NCBI GenBank assembly: GCA_026388345.1
Contig: JAPLJY010000237.1
Coordinates: 1 to 8,440 of the forward strand
Length of the DNA stretch: 8,440 nt
Direction of reading: 5' to 3'
From: Deltaproteobacteria bacterium
GTDB lineage: Bacteria > Desulfobacterota > Syntrophia > Syntrophales > UBA5619
A program made the position numbers and the translations under genes. The notes beneath the pieces were generated by a model. That model was not told the DNA's origin. It saw only the letters and a list, made by a program, of their open reading frames with translations, and did not search any database. Shown piece by piece: positions 1 through 5,569 of the stretch (position 1 is its first letter; every line of letters starts with the position of its first letter).

Positions 1-396
1 ACTCTCGTAGAGTCCGGAGTATCTGACCTTGTGCTCATCCAGTTCCTTGACCAGGTTAGGATCATCCACCCGAATCGTGGTGAAGTCCTGCTCCCTCTTA
101 TCGTCTTTTCCTTTCAGCGTTCCATTGATATGTTCCGGGCCGATGATCAATTTCGTCACGTTGCCTTCAATGAGGTTCTGTTTGAATTGGCTGTAGGGAA
201 TCGTCTCCACCTTGGGAGAAAAAAAGTATTGTTGCAGATAGATCATTAACAAGAAGGTGATCAGGAAGTACCAGATACTGAAATGCGTCTTGGGGGGCAA
301 GGCACCTTTTTTTTTCTGTACGTCCCCGGGGGCAAATAGCGCACGAACCCTCTCCTTTAAATCTTCCAGTGGTGCTTTGTTCCCATTTGCCGCCAT
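1..396 (-). CDS. ftsH: ATP-dependent zinc metalloprotease FtsH, N-terminal part only
   Basis: This is the first 132 codons of FtsH, the membrane-anchored AAA+ protease that extracts and degrades misfolded membrane proteins and short-lived regulators. The reading frame is open to the window edge, so the AAA ATPase and HEXXH protease domains lie outside. Visible parts are a charged cytoplasmic N-terminus (residues 1-38), one transmembrane helix (about 41-59, IWYFLITFLLMIYLQQYFF) and the start of the periplasmic domain. That domain has the family-typical YSQFKQNLIEGNV stretch (about 68-80) and the VRYSGLYE segment near the edge. The ATG at 396 is preceded by AGGGAG about six bases upstream. The N-terminal tail before the helix is longer than in E. 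coli FtsH, where the helix begins almost at once. It is the last gene seen of the minus-strand block and follows rsmA after a 301-bp gap, so it probably has its own promoter. Confidence 0.93.
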   Translation of the reverse strand, partial: MAANGNKAPLEDLKERVRALFAPGDVQKKKGALPPKTHFSIWYFLITFLLMIYLQQYFFSPKVETIPYSQFKQNLIEGNVTKLIIGPEHINGTLKGKDDKREQDFTTIRVDDPNLVKELDEHKVRYSGLYES

Positions 397-697
397 ACTT
401 GTCTCCCTCACGAGTCGTTACTTAATTCCGAGCTGAGGACGATAGGTGCAATAATTCATACTATCTTTAAGATTGTTGCATATAATCCTATCACAATCCA
501 TTTATTCCTCTCCCTTTGGCTACCGATTCTCACAATAAAGCAGCTTTACAGAAGCGTACTGTTCATATTCTTCTTGACACATAGATCAGTCGTTCAATTT
601 CAGGGCGATCTGATTTTCTTATGGGGGGCAACTGTTTCTTGGAGATATTAAGGTGTCTCGCTGGATTTCAAAATTGGAATCATGGTACTTTTCGTGA
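397..697. other. Intergenic region between rsmA and ftsH
   Basis: This 301-bp stretch is more AT-rich than the flanking genes and has no convincing coding frame. It should hold the end of the rsmA transcript and the ftsH promoter. Several AT-rich hexamers occur on the minus strand between about 440 and 560, but no -35/-10 pair with good spacing stands out. A run resembling the heat-shock sigma32 -10 (CCCCAT on the minus strand, near 620-626) has no matching -35 at 13-15 bp. No clear intrinsic terminator is visible. The right half is enclosed by an 11-bp inverted repeat that is listed separately. Confidence 0.6.
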
Positions 698-709
698 TTA
701 TGTGTCAAG
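573..709. repeat. 11-bp inverted repeat enclosing the rsmA 3' end
   Basis: The 11-mer cttgacacata at 573-583 is matched perfectly by its reverse complement at 699-709, with 115 bp between. The right copy covers two bases of the rsmA stop codon and its last codons, so the RsmA ending LDT is encoded inside the arm. The spacing and arms would suit a small terminal-inverted-repeat element (MITE-like) inserted at the gene end, or the relic of one. No flanking target-site duplication is evident. A chance match is possible, so confidence is modest. Confidence 0.35.
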
Positions 710-1555
710 GCACAAAGGTCGGAGAATATTATCTGCGCCGGTCTCGATCCATGCCGTCGTCAGCAGCGAGAATTCCTCGACCGACAGGGTCTCCGCCCTT
801 CTGGTTCGATCGATGCCGCTTCGGGCGAACACCCTATCGACCATTTCGTCCGGAAAATCGGTCCGGCGGAGGTTATTCCAGAGGGTTTTTCTTCTCTGGG
901 CGAAGGCCGCCCGGACGATTTTTGCAAACAGCGCCTCATCCGGAAAATCGGGTTCCTGTCGGACCACGATCCGCAGAACAGACGAAACCACATCGGGAAC
1001 CGGATAAAAGCAGGTGGGCGGGACCGTCAATTCGCATGTGGCCTGCGTATATCTTGCAACCATGACCGAGGGTATGCCGTAATTTTTCGTCCCGGGAGGA
1101 GCCGCAATCCGGTCCGCCAGTTCCTTCTGGAACATCAGCAGCATGGAGGAGATCGACCGTCGAAAGTCGAGCAGACGAAAGAGGATCGGTGAGGAGATAT
1201 GGTAGGGAATATTTCCGACGACCTTGATTCTTTCCCCCGGACAGGCGGAGGAAAAATCGTACTTCAGCACATCCGTCTGCACGACCTCCACCCGGTCCTG
1301 TCCGACAAAGCGCTCCCGCAGAACAGCCGCCAGCCGCGGATCAATCTCGAGGGCGATCACCCGGCCGGCCTTCTTAGCCAGCTCCTCCGTCATGAAACCG
1401 AGACCGGCGCCGATTTCAACAACCGTTTCATTCCCCGCGGGTTCTGCCAGCGCAACGATTCGGCGGATGATATTCATATCCTCCAGAAAGGACTGTCCCA
1501 GTCTCTTCCGGGGATGGATATCATACTGGGCGAGCAACTTTCGGACGGATGTCAT
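698..1555 (-). CDS. rsmA: 16S rRNA (adenine1518-N6/adenine1519-N6)-dimethyltransferase RsmA
   Basis: RsmA (KsgA) uses S-adenosylmethionine to dimethylate two adjacent adenines in the 3'-terminal helix 45 of 16S rRNA, a late step of 30S assembly. The 285-residue product shows the family in order: HPRKRLGQSFL near the N-terminus (14-24), SAM motif I VEIGAGLGFMTEELA (46-60), the acidic residue E70 in ALEID, QTDVLKYD (93-100), the catalytic motif IV NIPYHISSPI (115-124), FYPVPDVVSSVLR (183-195), and FAQRRKTLWNNL (218-229) in the C-terminal domain. The ATG at 1555 has GAGGAG seven or so bases upstream and overlaps the stop of the DUF2062 gene as ATGA, implying translational coupling. An in-frame upstream start would lie inside that gene and add 39 residues unlike the family. 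The tail after the usual SVEEFSLL end (about 258-265) is some 15 residues longer than expected and runs into the 699-709 repeat arm. Confidence 0.97.
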   Translation of the reverse strand: MTSVRKLLAQYDIHPRKRLGQSFLEDMNIIRRIVALAEPAGNETVVEIGAGLGFMTEELAKKAGRVIALEIDPRLAAVLRERFVGQDRVEVVQTDVLKYDFSSACPGERIKVVGNIPYHISSPILFRLLDFRRSISSMLLMFQKELADRIAAPPGTKNYGIPSVMVARYTQATCELTVPPTCFYPVPDVVSSVLRIVVRQEPDFPDEALFAKIVRAAFAQRRKTLWNNLRRTDFPDEMVDRVFARSGIDRTRRAETLSVEEFSLLTTAWIETGADNILRPLCLDT

Positions 1556-2001
1556 CTTTTGCTCCTCGCCCGGATCGATGTGATCAGCCGGTGCGTGATG
1601 AAATAGGCCGGTAAGGCAAAGAAGGGCGCCATGAGGATGCCGCCTGCGAGAAGGGGAAGGAGGATCTTCCACCCGAGCGCCGCGATGGCGCCCAGGCTGT
1701 AATCCGCAAGTTCGAAACGGCAGCGCTCCATCCCCAGCAGGAATCGTCCGAGTTCATACTGGGAGAAATAGAACAGGGGGATGGTCAGCGGATTGGAGAT
1801 GAGCCAGGAGCCGAGATAGGCGGCCGTGATGTTCTGCCGGAAAAGGAGACCGAGGAGCAGGATGATCGCCGTATGAAAGGGAATGGTCGGCGTCACACCC
1901 ACAAATACACCGATGGCCAGTCCGGCGGCGATCTGTGCGGGCTCTCCCTTCAGGCTGATGAATCTCTCGTAAAAGATCCGGAATCTCCTCTGCAGGATCA
2001 T
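1552..2001 (-). CDS. DUF2062 domain small membrane protein
   Basis: The 149-residue product matches my recollection of the DUF2062 family of small inner-membrane proteins, whose biochemical role is unknown. Diagnostic features are the short basic N-terminus (ILQRRFRIFYERF), the segment PAQIAAGLAIGVFVGVTPTIPFHT (21-44) with its glycine-rich helix, and the SNPLTIPLFYFSQYELG block (69-85) containing the conserved Asn-Pro. A final hydrophobic hairpin spans about 110-136, before a basic end (RARSKR). About three or four membrane segments are likely. I chose the ATG at 2001. The frame stays open up to 2118, but that extra part is translated from the dispersed repeat and is not family-like. The ribosome site is weak (AAGG about ten bases upstream). 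The stop overlaps the rsmA start, so the two are coupled. Membership in a tsaD-DUF2062-rsmA operon is inferred from order and strand. Confidence 0.87.
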   Translation of the reverse strand: MILQRRFRIFYERFISLKGEPAQIAAGLAIGVFVGVTPTIPFHTAIILLLGLLFRQNITAAYLGSWLISNPLTIPLFYFSQYELGRFLLGMERCRFELADYSLGAIAALGWKILLPLLAGGILMAPFFALPAYFITHRLITSIRARSKR

Positions 2002-2044
2002 GGGTGACAACCTTGTAAGAAGTCGCAAAAGCCTTGCATCTGGA

Positions 2045-2167
2045 ACGGCTTCGTAAAAAGACCGCAGGCAAGGCGCGCAAACCCTGAAGAGTGAGGCGTA
2101 CTTTGGTGTACGTCGCAACGACGAAGGGTGAAGCGCAACGCAGCATCCGGCCTTTTTACGAAGCCGT
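2045..2167. repeat. Dispersed 123-bp inverted-repeat (MITE/REP-like) element
   Basis: The ends are a perfect 16-bp inverted repeat: acggcttcgtaaaaag at 2045-2060 and ctttttacgaagccgt at 2152-2167. Pairing continues inward imperfectly (ACCGCAGGC at 2061-2069 against GCCGGATGC in reverse complement). A second stem sits at the centre (GTAC at 2098-2101 with GTAC at 2108-2111, around TTTGGT). The whole element can therefore fold into one long hairpin on either strand. I recall near-identical units, with the TTCGTAAAAAG...CTTTTTACGAA ends, scattered between genes in deltaproteobacterial genomes, but could not check this. It holds no gene. It touches the last base of the tsaD stop codon and ends 43 bp before the DUF2062 start, so it probably inserted into a tight operon junction. 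In the transcript it would form a stable hairpin that could slow nucleases or reduce read-through. Confidence 0.85.
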
Positions 2168-3174
2168 CATGGGTGAACCGCGAGCGGCCAGCGCGATACG
2201 GCATTCAGGTCAAGCCCGTCCCTCCGACCCGACCTGAGGAGATGCGTTCCGACCACGGCGATCATCGCCGCGTTGTCGGTGCAGAGAATGGCAGGGGGAA
2301 TGAAAACCTCGATTCCCGAAGAGGCCGCATCGGTCCGGAAACGTTCCCGCAGACGGCTGTTCGCGGCAACCCCGCCGCAGACGACGACGCGCGTCGCCGA
2401 GACCATCGCTGCGGCCCGCAGGGTCTTCTCTACCAGAACATCGCAGATCGCCTCCTGATACGACGCCATCAGATCAGGCAATTCAGCGGCGGTAAAAGGT
2501 TCGCCCCGCTTCTTGAGCCTTGTAAGGAGCGATGTCTTCAGGCCGCTGAAGCTGAAATCTAGGCTGTCCCGCATCCCCCGGGGGAATGGAAACGCCTCGC
2601 GGTTGCCCCGCTTCGCAAGGCGGTCGATCACCACCCCTCCCGGATAGCCGATTTCCAGGAGTTTTGCCGCCTTGTCGAAGGCCTCCCCCGCTGCATCATC
2701 CCTGGTCTGACCGATGAGAGTGAACCGCTGAAATCCCTCAACCCGATAGATGGTCGTATGACCGCCGGAAACCACGAGGGCGACAAACGGAAATTCCGGG
2801 GGCTTTTCTGTCAGGAATGCGGCTGCAACGTGGCCTTCCAGGTGGTTGACGCCAACCAGGGGCAGGCGTCGGGCAAAGGCCAGCGCCTTGGCCGCGGACA
2901 ATCCGACAAGCAGGGAACCGATCAGGCCGGGCCCTTTCGTCACCGCGATGCCGTCTATTTCAGCGAGGGTCATCCGGGCGTCCTCCAAGGCCTGGAGGAT
3001 CACCGGGACGATGGCCTCGATATGTTTGCGGGAGGCGATCTCCGGGACGACGCCGCCGTACCGCTCATGCACCTTCACCTGTGAGGCAATCACATTGGAG
3101 AGCAGGACGCATCCGTCCCTGACCACCGCGGCCGCCGTTTCATCACAGGAAGATTCTATACCCAGAACCACCAT
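2167..3174 (-). CDS. tsaD: tRNA N6-threonylcarbamoyladenosine synthase catalytic subunit TsaD
   Basis: TsaD (formerly Gcp/YgjD) transfers the threonylcarbamoyl group from TC-AMP to A37 of tRNAs that read ANN codons. It works in the cytoplasm with TsaB and TsaE, and TsaC supplies the TC-AMP. The 335-residue product has the family's usual length. It shows the N-terminal ASKHA phosphate-binding motif LGIESSCDETAAAV (4-17), the metal-binding HLEGH (H111 and H115), VSGGHT (135-140), GEAFDKAAKLL (163-173), CGGVAANSRLR (267-277) and the third metal ligand D300 in CTDNAAMIA. The ATG at 3174 is preferred over an in-frame TTG at 3177. GAGGA lies seven bases before the ATG. Neither tsaB nor tsaE is visible nearby. 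It heads the minus-strand block, divergent from nadB, and is separated from the DUF2062 gene only by the 2045-2167 repeat. Confidence 0.97.
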   Translation of the reverse strand: MVVLGIESSCDETAAAVVRDGCVLLSNVIASQVKVHERYGGVVPEIASRKHIEAIVPVILQALEDARMTLAEIDGIAVTKGPGLIGSLLVGLSAAKALAFARRLPLVGVNHLEGHVAAAFLTEKPPEFPFVALVVSGGHTTIYRVEGFQRFTLIGQTRDDAAGEAFDKAAKLLEIGYPGGVVIDRLAKRGNREAFPFPRGMRDSLDFSFSGLKTSLLTRLKKRGEPFTAAELPDLMASYQEAICDVLVEKTLRAAAMVSATRVVVCGGVAANSRLRERFRTDAASSGIEVFIPPAILCTDNAAMIAVVGTHLLRSGRRDGLDLNAVSRWPLAVHP

Positions 3175-3197
3175 CAAAGCATCCTCGCATTTTTTCT

Positions 3198-3226
3198 TTT
3201 ACAAACGCGGAGAAAATATATATAGA
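3198..3226 (+). promoter_or_regulatory. Candidate sigma70 promoter for nadB
   Basis: TTTACA at 3198-3203 and TATAGA at 3221-3226 are separated by 17 bp, close to the housekeeping consensus. They lie about 45 bp before the nadB start, which has a purine-rich GAAGAGAG ribosome site. The region is strikingly AT-rich compared with its surroundings. No operator for a known NAD regulator is recognisable. Confidence 0.55.
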
Positions 3227-3244
3227 ATTATCGGCGTTTTGCAA
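3217..3244 (-). promoter_or_regulatory. Candidate promoter for tsaD overlapping the nadB promoter
   Basis: On the minus strand TTGCAA (3239-3244) and TATATA (3217-3222) are 16 bp apart. The -10 uses the same TATATATA run (3217-3224) as the divergent nadB promoter, so RNA polymerase could not open both at once. The call rests on hexamer similarity only. Confidence 0.4.
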
Positions 3245-3271
3245 ACAAACTTTTCAAGAAGAGAGACAACT

Positions 3272-4930
3272 ATGGAAATACATACCGACTTTCTGATTCT
3301 GGGCACCGGGATCGCGGGTCTCAGCTTCGCCATCAAGGCCGCGGAACTGGGCACCGTCGCAATGGTCACCAAGAAGAACAAGACCGACTCCAATACGAAT
3401 CTGGCACAGGGAGGGATTGCCGTTGTCCAGGATCAGACGGACCGCTTCGAGTATCATATCGACGATACGTTGACCTGCGGCGCCGGGCTTTCGAACGAAG
3501 AGGTCGTCCGTTTCGTGGTGACGGAGGGTCCGGAGAGGCTCCGCGAGCTTGTGAAATGGGGCGTGGAATTCACCCGCTCGGAGGCGGAGCCGGAGCGGTT
3601 CGATCTCGGCCGGGAGGGAGGCCATTCGATGAGAAGGGTCGTCCATGCCAAGGACTTGACCGGGCGGGAGATCGAGCGCGCGCTTCACGAGAAGGCCGGC
3701 AAGAACGATAACATCCGGATCTTTGAAAACCATATCGCGATTGATCTGATCATGAAATCCTCCGTGCTCGGCCGAAAGATCGAACACGACCGCTGTCTCG
3801 GCGCCTACGTCCTGGATATCGCCCGCGGTGAAGTCCACACCTTCCGGGCGAAGTTTATCATGTTATCCACCGGCGGCGCCGGCAAGGTCTATCTGATCAC
3901 CACAAATCCGGACATCGCCACGGCCGACGGGATCGCCATGGCCTACCGGGCAGGCGCGAAGATCGCCAACATGGAGTTCATCCAGTTTCACCCGACCTGC
4001 CTTTACCACCCCGACGCCAAATCCTTTCTGATCAGTGAGGCCGTCCGCGGTGAAGGGGGAATACTGAAGCTCAAGAACGGAAGCACGTTCATGGAGAAAT
4101 ATCATCCCATGAAGAGCCTCGCGCCGCGTGATATTGTTGCAAAGGCCATCGACACCGAGTTGAAGAAATCCGGGGATGATTGCGTCCTGCTCGATATCAC
4201 CCAGCAGGATAGGAATTTTTTCCTTTCCCGGTTTCCAAACATCTATGAAAAGTGTCTGGAATTCGGCATCGACATGGCAAAAGATCCCGTCCCGGTCGTA
4301 CCGGCCGAGCACTACCTCTGCGGCGGGGTCATGGTGAACGAGATGGGCGAAACGAGCATCGCAGGGCTCTTTGCCTGCGGCGAGGTCTCCTGCACCGGAT
4401 TGCACGGCGCAAATCGCCTGGCGAGCAATTCCCTCCTCGAAGCGGTTGTTTTTGCGCATCGCTCGTTCATGCGCATTGCGGAACTCGGGGACACGATACG
4501 GCATCATGGCGGGGACACGATGCCGCATCGTGTCCCCGTGGAGGATTCGATTCCGATCCCGCCGTGGGACCCGAGAGGCGCCACGGAAAGCGACGAATCG
4601 GTCGTCGTTTCCCATAACTGGGATGAAATCCGCCGCTGCATGTGGAACTACGTCGGCATCGTCCGCTCCGATAAGCGTCTGGAGAGGGCGCAGCGCCGGA
4701 TCGATCTGATCAACCGGGAGATCGACGAATATTACCGGAATTTCATCGTCACGCGGGATCTTCTGGAACTGCGGAATATCGCTGTGGCCGCCAAGCTTAT
4801 CGTGGCCTGTGCCCGGATGCGGAAGGAGAGCCGCGGTTTGCATTACAACCTCGACTATCCGGAAAAGAATGATCGCGTCTGGCTGAAGGATACGGTCGTT
4901 TCCCGCGAGGAATTATGGCGGAAAACCTGA
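3272..4930 (+). CDS. nadB: L-aspartate oxidase NadB
   Basis: NadB is an FAD enzyme that oxidises L-aspartate to iminoaspartate, the substrate that NadA condenses into quinolinate for NAD synthesis. It works in the cytoplasm and can use fumarate or oxygen as acceptor. The 552-residue product has the FAD motif LILGTGIAGLSFA (8-20), SNTNLAQGGIAVV (40-52), REGGHSMRRVVHAKD (114-128) with probable active-site E115, and LSTGGAGKVY (199-207). Residues H240, R286, H347 and R382 match E. coli H244, R290, H351 and R386. HGANRLASNSLLEAVVFAHR (378-397) closes the flavin domain. A helical C-terminal domain follows (about 445-525), ending with ESRGLHYNLDYP. The ATG at 3272 was chosen over the longer open frame because the family begins just before the FAD motif. 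No nadA or nadC is beside it. Residues 406-422 are encoded by a palindromic repeat and look like an insertion. The gene converges on the lipoprotein gene with a 21-bp gap and no visible terminator. Confidence 0.97.
   Translation: MEIHTDFLILGTGIAGLSFAIKAAELGTVAMVTKKNKTDSNTNLAQGGIAVVQDQTDRFEYHIDDTLTCGAGLSNEEVVRFVVTEGPERLRELVKWGVEFTRSEAEPERFDLGREGGHSMRRVVHAKDLTGREIERALHEKAGKNDNIRIFENHIAIDLIMKSSVLGRKIEHDRCLGAYVLDIARGEVHTFRAKFIMLSTGGAGKVYLITTNPDIATADGIAMAYRAGAKIANMEFIQFHPTCLYHPDAKSFLISEAVRGEGGILKLKNGSTFMEKYHPMKSLAPRDIVAKAIDTELKKSGDDCVLLDITQQDRNFFLSRFPNIYEKCLEFGIDMAKDPVPVVPAEHYLCGGVMVNEMGETSIAGLFACGEVSCTGLHGANRLASNSLLEAVVFAHRSFMRIAELGDTIRHHGGDTMPHRVPVEDSIPIPPWDPRGATESDESVVVSHNWDEIRRCMWNYVGIVRSDKRLERAQRRIDLINREIDEYYRNFIVTRDLLELRNIAVAAKLIVACARMRKESRGLHYNLDYPEKNDRVWLKDTVVSREELWRKT
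4487..4537. repeat. REP-like palindromic repeat inserted in frame in nadB
   Basis: Two 24-bp units lie head to tail (4487-4510 and 4511-4534), both starting ggggacacgat and matching at about 20 of 24 positions. The second is the left arm of a perfect palindrome: ggggacacgatgc at 4511-4523, one spacer base, then gcatcgtgtcccc at 4525-4537. The block is 51 bp, exactly 17 codons, and encodes residues 406-422 of NadB (GDTIRHHGGDTMPHRVP) between the flavin domain and the C-terminal helical domain. The GGGGACACGAT core resembles REP units that I recall from genomes carrying REP-associated tyrosine transposases. That link is recollection, not shown here. Confidence 0.78.
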
Positions 4931-4951
4931 AACATCGGCATCAGCCATAAA

Positions 4952-5569
4952 TCATTGTCCCGGAAATTCCAGTTCGACCTTTCCGATCACACTGGCGAAA
5001 ACCAGCTTCAGGGGTCCGTTACCCAAGCTGTTTTTCTGCGGCTGCGAAAAACGGAGCCAGTAAGCAATGCCGTAATAGGGGTTGATGTAAGGGAAAAATT
5101 CCGTCACCACCGGTGTAACCGGGTCGATCCGCCTCACCTCCGCCGGCACGATCTTCTCCCCTTTGTCGTTGATCAGAAAAGTGGACCAGATGGATCCACG
5201 CCGATCGAAATCGTTCTCTGCCCTGTTCGGGATGTAGGCATAAAAGATAAACTCCGTGAATTCGGACAAGGCAGCGGTCTGCATCTCTTCCCGCTGCTTC
5301 CGTTCGTCGGCGTTGAGCTGGTATATCCGCGTGTATTCCTGGAGATAGGCCCGGTTGAATTCCGGACTGCGCAGGGTCACGCCGATATGCGCCTTCGTTT
5401 CGAATTGCGAATAGAGGGTCTGTGAGCGCGTCCACTGCTTGAGAACCTGCAGATATGCCTCCGACATCCCCTTCTCCTTCGCGATATCCAGATAACCCTG
5501 GACATGACTGCACGCAGCGATTGCGATCAGACAGAATGCACCGATGACAAGGCGGCCCCATCGTTTCAT
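4952..5569 (-). CDS. Putative lipoprotein of unknown function
   Basis: I do not recognise a family for this 205-residue product. It begins with a clear type II signal peptide: basic MKRWGR, hydrophobic LVIGAFCLIAIA, then the lipobox IAAC with the acylated cysteine at C20. Serine at +2 would favour the outer membrane under the E. coli sorting rule. The mature part is mixed alpha/beta with a charged helical stretch (about 78-98, YLQEYTRIYQLNADERKQREE) that could be coiled. An aromatic segment follows (TEFFPYINPYYGIAYWLRF, about 156-174). There are no obvious catalytic motifs and no further membrane helix. The ATG at 5569 overlaps the purB stop as ATGA, so translation is probably coupled to purB although the functions look unrelated. 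Attachment to the membrane is well supported. The role is unknown. Confidence 0.82.
   Translation of the reverse strand: MKRWGRLVIGAFCLIAIAACSHVQGYLDIAKEKGMSEAYLQVLKQWTRSQTLYSQFETKAHIGVTLRSPEFNRAYLQEYTRIYQLNADERKQREEMQTAALSEFTEFIFYAYIPNRAENDFDRRGSIWSTFLINDKGEKIVPAEVRRIDPVTPVVTEFFPYINPYYGIAYWLRFSQPQKNSLGNGPLKLVFASVIGKVELEFPGQ

Noticed and set aside
421..450. A degenerate copy of the GGGGACACGATA repeat upstream of ftsH
   Set aside because: Only scattered identity (ttaattcc and cgata) with gaps. It is not distinguishable from chance.
597..640. Heat-shock (sigma32) promoter for ftsH suggested by CCCCAT on the minus strand
   Set aside because: No CTTGAA-like -35 lies at 13-15 bp, and the site is over 200 bp from the ftsH start.
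2002..2118. Extended DUF2062 protein with 39 extra N-terminal residues
   Set aside because: Most of the extension is translated from the dispersed inverted repeat and does not resemble the family.
2846..3271. N-terminal extension of about 142 residues to nadB on the plus strand
   Set aside because: It lies antisense to tsaD and through the promoter region. NadB proteins start just before the FAD motif, and the ATG at 3272 fits with a nearby ribosome site.
3254..3838. Long open frames opposite nadB, purB and tsaD (for example 3254-3838 and 3863-4843 on the minus strand, 5869-6567 on the plus strand)
   Set aside because: They are shadows produced by GC-rich codon use of strongly supported genes. 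Their translations show no recognisable domain.
4931..4951. Bidirectional terminator between convergent nadB and the lipoprotein gene
   Set aside because: The 21-bp gap contains no stem with a T-run on either strand.
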